From Coriobacteriaceae bacterium (lineage in GTDB: Bacteria > Actinomycetota > Coriobacteriia > Coriobacteriales > QAMH01), in assembly GCA_025992705.1 (NCBI GenBank), contig DAJPGJ010000001.1, positions 1,831,001 through 1,895,000 of the forward strand: DNA of 64,000 nucleotides, in the 5' to 3' direction. The notes beneath the pieces were generated by a model. That model was not told the DNA's origin. It was given only the letters and a program-made list of their open reading frames with translations, and made no database searches. Shown here in pieces: positions 35,317 through 42,986 of the stretch (its first letter is position 1; every line of letters begins with the position of its first letter). The translations under genes and the position numbers were made by a program.

Positions 35317-35404
35317 CTGTCCACACCACTGGGCAATGTGCAGCCACCAGAGCACACCATTGGGCGCTCTTCGACGATGTAGCCACCAGAGCACATCGCT
35401 GGGC
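35317..35404. repeat. Degenerate direct repeat, CCACCAGAGCACA...TGGGC
   Basis: CAGCCACCAGAGCACACCATTGGGC (35340-35365) recurs as TAGCCACCAGAGCACATCGCTGGGC (35380-35404), with a shorter match at 35317-35334. The period is about 40 bp. The rest of 35180-35830 contains no gene that I can support. Confidence 0.65.
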
Positions 35405-35547
35405 ACTATGATGGCGTTTACTTCGCGAGAGTAGACGGTGCCTGTCATCCTTGAGTCTTCCCGCCAAGAACCGTGAATTGCCGGCCGCAGCCCGTGCCTC
35501 TCTGCCAAGGACTCCCGGCCGTTGACCGTCAGATGACTCGTCTTTCC

Positions 35548-35619
35548 ATGCGGGTTTCCGTCACGGCAAGTCTAAACCCCGACACAGTGTCAGGGTCAAT
35601 AGCTGCGTAATGAGAAATG
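35548..35619. repeat. Left direct repeat flanking the Rpn-type gene
   Basis: About 70 bp beginning ATGCGGGTTTCCGTCACGGC, matched imperfectly in the same orientation at 36783-36852. Shared blocks include ATGCGGGTTTCCG, CAAGTC.AAA, CCGA.ACAG and AATG near the end. Confidence 0.72.
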
Positions 35620-35831
35620 TGCTCGGAATGAATTTCTTATCAGACCGTCTAGTGAGCAACGAGAAACAATCCTATGCACTCGTGCGCTGCACTTGTCCGA
35701 GTTTTGCCGCAAGATGCTCCGATTCTGCTCTGGTTTCGCTCCGATTCCGTGCAGATTCTGGGGGTGGATGGCTCGAATGATGTTTTCATACCATGATCGC
35801 GATCTGCGTTGCGCCTGCGATTGGAGAGAAG

Positions 35832-36761
35832 ATGGAAGACAGGAGCGCCAACGAGAAGAGGAAAGACGGCAGCGGTCGGCGGTCCGAGGTTTGTGGCATG
35901 AGGCATGCCCCCGTTTTCCCCGGTGAGTTCAAGTTCACCAACGACGGCATGTTCAAGAAGGTCATGCAGGACGAGTCCATCTGCAGAAGGCTACTTGAGC
36001 GCATCCTGAACGTCGAGGTGGGACGCATCGTCTATCGCGACGAGGAGATGGAGGTCGATTCTGGCATCTTCTCGAAGAAGGTCCGCTTCGACGCCTACAT
36101 CAAAGGTGAGGATGCGGTCTACGAGGTGGAGATGCAAAGCGCACGCGAGTACTTTCTGGGAAGGCGTTTCAGGTTCTACCAGGGAAAGGTCGACTCCACG
36201 CTTCTGCAACCCGGAGACGAGTACGCCGATCTTGCCGAGAGCTACATGATCTTCATCTGCAGGGACGACCCGTTCAGATGCGGAGACCCGGTCTATTGCT
36301 TCGAGACATTGAGCAGGAAGCGCCTAGAACTCGACCCGAAAAGCGGAATGCATTGGGTGGCATTGAACGCGTCTGCTTGGGGAAAAGAGGACAATCCGGG
36401 CATGCGCGACTTACTCGACTACGTGTACAATGGCACCGTGGCCAAAGGGGATGAGCTCGTCGAGGACATCGAGCGGGCCGTCTATGAAGCCAATCATGAC
36501 GAGGATTGGGTGGACGCCATGTGGGCAGGCATCAGCATCGAGGAAAACGCGGAGCGCAGGGTGCGCTTGGCGGCTCGCGCAGCCGCAGAGGAGGCCCGCG
36601 AAGTGGCGCTAGCCGAAGGCGAGGCGATCGGCAAAGCCGAAACTCGCGCGCAATACAACGTCCTTGTCGCCAAACTTGCATCCGAAGGGCGCATCGATGA
36701 GCTTGCCGCCGCAGTCGATGATCCCGCGAAGCTCGACGCCCTGTTCGCCGAGCTCTCGTGA
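35832..36761 (+). CDS. Rpn-family PD-(D/E)XK nuclease / putative transposase
   Basis: 309 residues. Residues about 30-200 match the Rpn/YhgA-like family: FKFTNDGMFKKVMQD opens the domain, then VRFDAYIKGEDAVYEVEMQ carries the nuclease signature D...E-V-E-M-Q. YYLGRR-type and YADLAESYMIFIC blocks follow. The C-terminus is alanine/glutamate rich and probably helical. Relatives are recombination-promoting nucleases, often annotated as transposases. ATG 35832 follows GGAGAGAAG; a longer frame to 35793 is less supported. Imperfect 70-bp direct repeats bracket the gene, suggesting acquisition as a unit. Confidence 0.85.
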   Translation: MEDRSANEKRKDGSGRRSEVCGMRHAPVFPGEFKFTNDGMFKKVMQDESICRRLLERILNVEVGRIVYRDEEMEVDSGIFSKKVRFDAYIKGEDAVYEVEMQSAREYFLGRRFRFYQGKVDSTLLQPGDEYADLAESYMIFICRDDPFRCGDPVYCFETLSRKRLELDPKSGMHWVALNASAWGKEDNPGMRDLLDYVYNGTVAKGDELVEDIERAVYEANHDEDWVDAMWAGISIEENAERRVRLAARAAAEEAREVALAEGEAIGKAETRAQYNVLVAKLASEGRIDELAAAVDDPAKLDALFAELS

Positions 36762-36782
36762 GGCGTGTCCGGCGACTTTTTG

Positions 36783-36852
36783 ATGCGGGTTTCCGCCACG
36801 CAAGTCAAAACACCGATACAGCGCCAGAGCCAACTGCTTAACGAATAATGTT
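36783..36852. repeat. Right direct repeat flanking the Rpn-type gene
   Basis: Partner of 35548-35619, beginning ATGCGGGTTTCCGCCACGC. It starts 21 bp after the stop of the Rpn-type gene. Confidence 0.72.
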
Positions 36853-36879
36853 AGTGACGTAACGAGTTAGTCACTCTCC

Positions 36880-38184
36880 CTACAGCGCTGCGAGCACCTC
36901 GTCGACGCTGCGCTTGACCTCGGCCTTGGCCTTCTCGACGTCGATGGTCTCGTACTCCCCGTCCCTGTAGAGCACCCGGCCGTCGCACATGGTGAGCACC
37001 ACGTCCGCGCCATTGGCGCTGTAGACGAGGTTGGTCGCGATGTCGTGCACGGGCGTCATCCACGGCGTGTCGATGTCCATGACGACGAGGTCAGCACGCT
37101 TGCCCTGCGCTAGCACGCCGCAATCATGGCGACGTTGGGAACGCGCGCCGTTGACCGTGAGCATGCGCAGAATCTCCTTGGGCGTGATGATGGCGGGATC
37201 GAGCGCGTTGCCCTTCTGGGCGCAAGCGAGCAGGTACGCGCTCTGCAGGATGTTGTGGGTGTTGTTCGACGCCATGCCGTCCGTGCCGATCGAGCAATGC
37301 ACGCCGGCATCGATCATGGCCTGCACCGGCGCAAAGCCGCTCGCGAGCTTCATGTTGCTCGCGGGGTTCAGGCTCACGTTCACGCCCTTGGCCGCCATGA
37401 GCTCGATATCGGAGGGCTCGACCCACACGCAATGCGCCGCGGTGACGGGAATGTCGAAGGCTCCCAGGTGATCGAACCAGGCCGCCGGGGTCATGCCGTC
37501 GTGGCGCTCCTTGCACTCGTCGCACTCGAGCTTGGTCTCGGCCAGATGGATGTGCAGACCCGTGTCGTGCGCCTTGGCTTCGGCCACGCAACGCTCGATC
37601 ATGCCCTGAGGCGTGGTGTACTCGCCGTGCACGCACATGTCGATCTTCACGCGGCCGTCACCGGCGTTCTGGTACTCGGCAAAGAGCTGCTCGTTCACCG
37701 CGGCCACGGGTAGCGTGTCGTAGTCGGTCTCGACAAAGCACATCGTGCCGCCATCGCAGTGATTGGCCTTCATGCCCGCCTCGAGGGTGGCCTTGCAGCG
37801 GTCGATGGTGGCGAAGTACATGTCGGTGTAGCCCACCACGCCATAGCGCAGCATCTCGGCCTGGCTGAGCATGCAGCCCCAGTAATGGTGCTTCTTCTCC
37901 ATGTCCATCTTGCCCTCGAAGGGCCAGACCGTGTCGTTGAGCCACTGCTGGAGAGGCTGGTTCTCGGCATAGCCGCGCAGCAGCGTCATGGGCGTGTGTG
38001 CGTGCGTGTTGTAGAACGCGCTCATGAGCAGCTTGCCCGTGCCGTCGTAGCGCTCGCCAAAGCGCGCAGCATCTGTGGGCTCCTCGGCACCCACGTAGGT
38101 GATGTGACTGCCCTCGGTGCCCACGAACATGCCGCGCTTGTGGTCGAGGTTCTCGTCGAGGATGTCGATGTTGGCAAAGAGCAT
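36880..38184 (-). CDS. Amidohydrolase, MTA/SAH deaminase-like
   Basis: 434 residues. Metal-binding motifs appear in order: NTHAHTPM near residue 59, HIHLAETK near 195, TAAHCVW near 230 and GTDGMASNN near 295. This is the pattern of 5'-methylthioadenosine/S-adenosylhomocysteine deaminases and related chlorohydrolases. It would deaminate the adenine ring of MTA or SAH. That fits the neighbouring SAM-dependent methyltransferases, which release SAH, though specificity is inferred. ATG 38184 follows AAAGGA. It lies downstream of the ArsM-ArsS gene, with a palindromic repeat between them. Confidence 0.82.
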   Translation of the reverse strand: MLFANIDILDENLDHKRGMFVGTEGSHITYVGAEEPTDAARFGERYDGTGKLLMSAFYNTHAHTPMTLLRGYAENQPLQQWLNDTVWPFEGKMDMEKKHHYWGCMLSQAEMLRYGVVGYTDMYFATIDRCKATLEAGMKANHCDGGTMCFVETDYDTLPVAAVNEQLFAEYQNAGDGRVKIDMCVHGEYTTPQGMIERCVAEAKAHDTGLHIHLAETKLECDECKERHDGMTPAAWFDHLGAFDIPVTAAHCVWVEPSDIELMAAKGVNVSLNPASNMKLASGFAPVQAMIDAGVHCSIGTDGMASNNTHNILQSAYLLACAQKGNALDPAIITPKEILRMLTVNGARSQRRHDCGVLAQGKRADLVVMDIDTPWMTPVHDIATNLVYSANGADVVLTMCDGRVLYRDGEYETIDVEKAKAEVKRSVDEVLAAL

Positions 38185-38218
38185 GGCGTGTCCTTTCAAG
38201 TATCCATGGGCAGGATAG

Positions 38219-38300
38219 GCGGGACTGGGACAGGGGGACAGGTCATTTGTCCCACTGGGGTTCGTGGGACAAATGACCTGTCCCCCTGTCCCAGTCCCGC
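38219..38300. repeat. 82-bp palindromic repeat, GGGACA family, copy 3
   Basis: GCGGGACTGGGACAGGGGGACAGGTC and the rest of the arm pair perfectly with their inverse. The loop reads TGGGGTTC, the inverse of that in copies 1 and 2, so this copy is in the opposite orientation. The outer arms differ from the other copies but still pair, which implies compensatory change. Confidence 0.92.
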
Positions 38301-38318
38301 CTCATCGTTCACATTATC

Positions 38319-40355
38319 TCACTTCGCGTACTTTTCGAGCAGGCTGCCACCGCAGCTGGAACCACAGCCCGCGGCGCACGAATAGCAGATGGGGCTCGTC
38401 CTGATGCGACGCCTCGGCAGTGGCGTATCAACAATATCGCGCACGTTAGCCGGCCCGTCCAGCGGCAGGCCCAGGACGTGGTTGACCTCGCAGTCATAGA
38501 GGCCGCCATCATAATCGACGTTGAGCTGCGTGCGGCACATGATGTGGGCGACGGTCGCGCCGTTGTAGTTGTCCGCGAGCAGCTTGTTGTACGCGTCGTA
38601 AGTGCGCGCGGCGAGCAGCTTGCCGGCAAAGCGTCCCATGTTCCAGTTGTTCATCGCGTACAGCCCGTTGAACTTCACGCCCTCGGCATGCTCGAGCTCG
38701 TAGCGATAGAAGTCCTCCAGGTCGGCTTGGTCGGGCGGCAGGAAGGGCCCGTCGACGTTGTAGGCCAGGTCTATCTGCAGCTCGGGATCGATCCCGTAGC
38801 CAAGTGCGTTTATGTCGCGCAGAACCTTCATGATGCTCGCGAAGCTTCCCGCTCCACGTTGCTCATCCACACCCGCTGCGTCGAAGTAGGGCATCGAGGT
38901 AACGAGCTTGACCTTGTTTTTGACGTAGACGTCCTTGAAATGCGCGTACTTTGGATCGTCGAGGATGCAGAGGTTCGAGCGTACGATGACCTGCTCGGCA
39001 ATCTTGCCTGCCTCTTCGATGAGCCACTCGAGATCCGGATTCATCTCGGGAGAGCCACCCGTAATGTCCAAGACCTTGAAACCGCCGGTCTTGAATGCGG
39101 CAAGAACCGCCTCCATGGTCTCGCGACTCATGCTCTCCTCGTTCTTGGGCGAGCAGGACAGGTAGCAATGATTGCACGCGAGGTTGCAACGATAGGTGAC
39201 GTTGACCTGCATGGTGTCGAGCATCGCGGTCTCGAGCAGGCCCTTGTCATGAATGCGCTTCTCGAAGGGCTCGATTTCGAGGCGCGAGCACGAGTCCTCG
39301 ATCCAATCGAGGTCGACCGTGCGCTTGCCACGCGTAACGGCAAGTGCAGCGTTGGCCACCTCGTAGTCGAAGGGGCCTACGTGATTGCGACGCGGCGTGA
39401 CCTTGAAGTGCTTGGCATAGCGGCTGTTCTCGAGGAATGTCGCCATGTTACCGCTGATGGCAACGGGCCTATCCTTGATGAAGCGCACCTCGCTGTCGAG
39501 GTCGAAGTAGCGCTTGTTCTCGGGCATGGTGCCCAGGTAGGTCGCCGTCTGCTGATAGTCCTCCTCGCGGTCCTCGAACTTATCGCACTTGATGGCGCGC
39601 ATGGTGCGCGACGCGAAGCCGATGCTGCCGAGCTTGGTCGCGATCTGGAAGTCCCCGACTTCGAGCGGCTCGTGGGCGACGTCATAGCAGACCTGCGTGC
39701 CGCACCGCACCAGCATGCGGCGGAAGTCCTCGACGTACATGGCGCCGGACAGGCACTCGCCGCGCAGGATGGGATCGTCGTAGAAGCCCTCCGGCACGCG
39801 GCGGTCGGAGAATATGTCCGAGAAGTACAGCTCTCCCCCGGGCTTGAGCACGCGGAATATCTCCTCGAAGAGCTCCTGCTTGAAGGGCGAGAGATTGATC
39901 ACGCAGTTGGAGATGACGACATCGACGCTTTCGCTGGGAATCGCGGACATGTCCTCGATGTAGCTCTCGATGAACTCAACGTTGCTTTGGGGCAAACCCA
40001 GCCGCTCAATCTGCGCGGCCTCGTGACTGCGCGCGAACTCGAGCTGGCTCGGCGTCATGTCGACGCCGATGACGTGGCCTTCCGGTCCCACGAGTTTGGC
40101 GGCGATGAAGACGTCGCGGCCCGTGCCACAACCCAGGTCGAGCACCGTGGCGCCTTCGAGCGCTGGTGGCAGGGGGCTTCCGCAGCCGTAGAAGTGCTCG
40201 ATGATCTCCGGGTCGAGCTCCGGGAAGATGTCAAGCACGTATTTGGGAGGAGCGGTCGTTGCGCACGTGCATGCGGTGGTGCGCAGGTCATCGCTATCCG
40301 TAAGCGTCTCGCCGTAGTACTCGCGCACCATGGCGCGGATGTCGACCTCTGCCAT
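38319..40355 (-). CDS. ArsM-type methyltransferase fused to ArsS-type radical SAM protein
   Basis: 678 residues. The N-terminal half matches arsenite methyltransferase ArsM: REYYGETLTDSDDLRTTAC at the start, YGCGSP near 58, VLDLGCGTGRD at 71-81 (SAM site), SNCVIN with Cys151 and GECLSGAMY with Cys201. The arsenic-binding cysteines of ArsM are thus all kept. The C-terminal half (from about 370) matches ArsS, the radical SAM enzyme of arsenosugar synthesis: CNLACNHCYLSCSPK holds the cluster, and CYSCAAGCGSSCGG ends the protein. A single chain combining both is unusual. Start 40355 is 2 bp after the stop of the upstream GTPase gene, so translation is coupled. The arsenic product is not known. 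Confidence 0.85.
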   Translation of the reverse strand: MAEVDIRAMVREYYGETLTDSDDLRTTACTCATTAPPKYVLDIFPELDPEIIEHFYGCGSPLPPALEGATVLDLGCGTGRDVFIAAKLVGPEGHVIGVDMTPSQLEFARSHEAAQIERLGLPQSNVEFIESYIEDMSAIPSESVDVVISNCVINLSPFKQELFEEIFRVLKPGGELYFSDIFSDRRVPEGFYDDPILRGECLSGAMYVEDFRRMLVRCGTQVCYDVAHEPLEVGDFQIATKLGSIGFASRTMRAIKCDKFEDREEDYQQTATYLGTMPENKRYFDLDSEVRFIKDRPVAISGNMATFLENSRYAKHFKVTPRRNHVGPFDYEVANAALAVTRGKRTVDLDWIEDSCSRLEIEPFEKRIHDKGLLETAMLDTMQVNVTYRCNLACNHCYLSCSPKNEESMSRETMEAVLAAFKTGGFKVLDITGGSPEMNPDLEWLIEEAGKIAEQVIVRSNLCILDDPKYAHFKDVYVKNKVKLVTSMPYFDAAGVDEQRGAGSFASIMKVLRDINALGYGIDPELQIDLAYNVDGPFLPPDQADLEDFYRYELEHAEGVKFNGLYAMNNWNMGRFAGKLLAARTYDAYNKLLADNYNGATVAHIMCRTQLNVDYDGGLYDCEVNHVLGLPLDGPANVRDIVDTPLPRRRIRTSPICYSCAAGCGSSCGGSLLEKYAK

Positions 40356-40357
40356 GC

Positions 40358-41548
40358 CTATCTTCCCTCGTCGCCCATGTTGAAGCACTCGGTGAAGAAC
40401 ACCTGCGCATCCAGGTTGTACTTGTCGCAGACGAAGTCCACGGCGTCATCGACGATGCGCGCGAAGGGACGCGACTCGCACACCGCACGGGCATTGATGA
40501 TCATCGACATCTTCTTGTGCTTGCGCAGGAACGGCTGCGTGTGCTCGATGTCGTAGTCGATGCCCAGAAGCGAGCACTTGTTGAAATCACCGGCACCAGC
40601 CGTGGCGAAGGTCTTGAGATGTGGGACGTTGCGCTTCTTCTCGATGAGGCCCATGCGAATCTCCTCGATGAGGTCGTCGATGACGGCGTTGCAGTCAATC
40701 TTCTCGTCATCGAGTTGCTTGAAGAAGAGACGGCGGTTGTACCACGTAAGGGTCTTTTCGGCCTCCTGGAACTTCTCGTTATCACGTACCGAGAAGTTCT
40801 TGAGAAGGCTCTCGTGGGTTTCCAGATATTCGGCAAGCTCGGGGATGCCATCGCCGCGCAAAGCCGAGATGGTCATGACCGGGATATTCGGGCACGCCTC
40901 GCGCAGGAAGGCGACGTCGCGCTCGACCTCCTCGGGCGTCATGACGTCAATCTTGTTGAGGACGATCAGATCGGCCTCCTCGAGCTGGAGCTGCATGAGG
41001 TACTTGATCTCCTCGGGCAGGTTGATGTCCTCGCCCTCGGGCAGCAGCAGCTTGATGCGCTCGGGATCGACGAGCACCGTGAACGGCGACAGCGTGATCC
41101 AATCTGCGCAGTCGTCCACGAGACGATGGTAGACGTGGTCGAGCGCACCGACCCCCAGGCCGGGGATGTCGCTCATGACGAAGATGGCGCCATCGCGGTC
41201 GCGCAGGCGACGAATCTTGTCGATGGTGTTGTCCATCTGGTAGCAGATGCACCCGCTCGCGATTTCCTCGACCGTGCATCCGCTCGTTTGCGTGAGGTTG
41301 GTGTCGACGAGGTTCGCGCCCAGGTCGTTGGCGATGATGCCAACCTTGCCATAGGTCTTGTTCATGTGCTCGCCCAGGGCGATCATCGTCGTGGTCTTGC
41401 CCGCGCCCAGAAACCCGCTCATGACCATGAAGCGAATCTTGCGATCAGACCCCCCGCTTTGGCCCTCGCTCGGTGCGGCCTTGGTCGTCGCCGTGTCCTC
41501 GTGCATGGCGGCAGCACCGCCATAGGTATTGAAGGTATCGTACGGCAT
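40358..41548 (-). CDS. CobW/G3E-family P-loop GTPase
   Basis: 396 residues. GFLGAGKTTTM near residue 45 is the Walker A motif, MSDIPGLGVGAL the switch II region and LNKIDV the G4 motif. Members are metallochaperones or cofactor-insertion GTPases. The family's CXCC metal motif is here GCICYQ, so the last cysteine is replaced by tyrosine. The C-terminal half beyond residue 230 is unlike classic CobW C-terminal domains. It lies between two methyltransferase genes (18 bp after one, 2 bp before the next), suggesting it serves them. GGGAGG precedes the ATG. Confidence 0.85.
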   Translation of the reverse strand: MPYDTFNTYGGAAAMHEDTATTKAAPSEGQSGGSDRKIRFMVMSGFLGAGKTTTMIALGEHMNKTYGKVGIIANDLGANLVDTNLTQTSGCTVEEIASGCICYQMDNTIDKIRRLRDRDGAIFVMSDIPGLGVGALDHVYHRLVDDCADWITLSPFTVLVDPERIKLLLPEGEDINLPEEIKYLMQLQLEEADLIVLNKIDVMTPEEVERDVAFLREACPNIPVMTISALRGDGIPELAEYLETHESLLKNFSVRDNEKFQEAEKTLTWYNRRLFFKQLDDEKIDCNAVIDDLIEEIRMGLIEKKRNVPHLKTFATAGAGDFNKCSLLGIDYDIEHTQPFLRKHKKMSMIINARAVCESRPFARIVDDAVDFVCDKYNLDAQVFFTECFNMGDEGR

Positions 41549-41566
41549 ATGCGTGCCCTCCCGTGA

Positions 41567-42664
41567 CTAACAGCAACTGGCGTTAATCGGCTGGTCATCC
41601 TCATCGTAGACGCCCTCGTAATCGGGTGCGGTCTTGATGATGTGATCGCCATGTGTGTCGCCAACATGCTGATCGCGATTGCCCGTGTACTCAAATGCCG
41701 CACTATAGCGCGAGTGAGCCGCTATTGCGGAAACGTTGCCGCAAACGGGGCAGGTCTTGCCCGTGGGGAACTTGATGTTGAAGTCGAAGAGGAACATGTC
41801 CGGATAGTCGGGAAGGTTGCCCTTGTAGGTCACCGTCTCGCCATAGGATTCGCAGACATCCTCGGCCCACCCCGATTTCATCACGCGCGCGGTGATGGTC
41901 GCGAACGCGATGTCGGGAAACAGCGCCTGCTCGCTTGCGCTCAGAGGCGTCTTGAAGGTCATGGGATAGCGCGGATCGAGCAGCTCAAAGTGCTGCACGA
42001 GCCTGCGAAAGTCGTTGATGTACATCGCACCGGCCAGACGCAGGGCACGAAGCTTGAGGTCGCGAACCTTTTCGAGCGGAATGCGACGATCGGTGAAGAC
42101 ATCGGTGAAGTACCACTCGCCGCCCTCCCTGAGGACGCGCTTGACCTCCTCGACATAGGCGTTCTTGTTCGGAGAAAGGTTGAAGGTGCAATTCGAGATG
42201 ACGACGTCCACCGATCCATCGTCAATCATGGAAAGATCCTCGGGCACGCCGTTGATGAACTCGACATTGCAGGCGTCATAGCCAAACTGGGCAATCTCCT
42301 GGTCGAGATACTTCTGCGCCTTGGCAAGACGCACGGGATCCGGATCGATGCCAATGACCTTGCCGCTTTCGCCTACAAGCTGTGCGGCGAGATAGGTATC
42401 ACGGCCCGAACCGCAGCCAAGATCGACGACCGTGCAGCCTTCCAGCAACGGCGGCATGGGGGTGCCGAACTCGTGGAAGTAGTTCTTGATCTCAGCCGAG
42501 ATATTGAAGAGCTTCTCGCGAACGGAGGGAGGAATGGTGTCGTCGGTGTCCCGCGTACGAGCAGTTGCCTGCGGGTCAGCATCCTGCAGCTTCGCAATCT
42601 CCTCGTAGTACTCCTTGGGATCCACATCCAACGTGTACCAATTGCGATAAGCTTCGTAATCCAT
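41567..42664 (-). CDS. Divergent ArsM-like SAM methyltransferase with C-terminal cysteines
   Basis: 365 residues. The SAM-binding core is clear (VVDLGCGSGRDTYL near residue 84; GSVDVVISNCTFNLSPNKN), and overall order matches ArsM. Of the ArsM arsenic-binding cysteines only the one in SNCTFN remains. The N-terminal pair is gone, HEFGTPMPP replaces YYGCG, and RLAGAMYI replaces GECLSGAMY. Instead the C-terminus has CPVCGN (possible zinc or metal site) and ends in a double cysteine. It is the first gene of the operon, with a promoter candidate at 42772-42798. Substrate may be a different metalloid or an organoarsenic intermediate; this is inference. Confidence 0.78.
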   Translation of the reverse strand: MDYEAYRNWYTLDVDPKEYYEEIAKLQDADPQATARTRDTDDTIPPSVREKLFNISAEIKNYFHEFGTPMPPLLEGCTVVDLGCGSGRDTYLAAQLVGESGKVIGIDPDPVRLAKAQKYLDQEIAQFGYDACNVEFINGVPEDLSMIDDGSVDVVISNCTFNLSPNKNAYVEEVKRVLREGGEWYFTDVFTDRRIPLEKVRDLKLRALRLAGAMYINDFRRLVQHFELLDPRYPMTFKTPLSASEQALFPDIAFATITARVMKSGWAEDVCESYGETVTYKGNLPDYPDMFLFDFNIKFPTGKTCPVCGNVSAIAAHSRYSAAFEYTGNRDQHVGDTHGDHIIKTAPDYEGVYDEDDQPINASCC

Positions 42665-42771
42665 GTCGCGCCCTTTCTCGTTCGACTCAAAACCCAGGTT
42701 ATAGACGCCGCCGTCATATGGAATGACGGCAATTCTGGCGTCACGCTATTTTTTACTTGCACTAGTAGCAG

Positions 42772-42798
42772 ACTATATCCTATACTGGTTTATGTCAA
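42772..42798 (-). promoter_or_regulatory. Candidate promoter of the methyltransferase-GTPase-ArsMS operon
   Basis: On the minus strand TTGACA (42798-42793) and TATAGT (42777-42772) are separated by 15 bp, a little short. The intervening GTATAGGATATAG is rich in TATA steps and partly symmetric, so it could also be an operator for the divergent PadR protein. Confidence 0.5.
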
Positions 42799-42842
42799 CT
42801 CGCGTCGCAGCTTAGCAACTGGTTTCCTCTTTCGTTGCGGGC

Positions 42843-42886
42843 AGATGCTTGGGGCGCGCTTCTAGGCCGGCGGGTCCCAAGCATCT
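42843..42886. repeat. 11-bp inverted repeat in the PadR/methyltransferase intergenic region
   Basis: AGATGCTTGGG (42843-42853) and CCCAAGCATCT (42876-42886) flank a 22-nt GC-rich loop between divergent genes. It may be an operator or a small mobile hairpin. The remainder of 42665-42986 holds only promoter-like sequence. Confidence 0.65.
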
Positions 42887-42986
42887 CGCGAGGCAATTCA
42901 CTGCCATAGACCAAGTCTTTGCCCCTGGGGCTCATTTTGGCGTATTATGGACTCTCCATTCATCTCACACGTAAGGGAGCCTGTCT

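Noticed and set aside
38478..40556. A 692-codon plus-strand frame opposite the ArsM-ArsS gene
   Set aside because: Antisense shadow; all recognisable motifs are on the minus strand.
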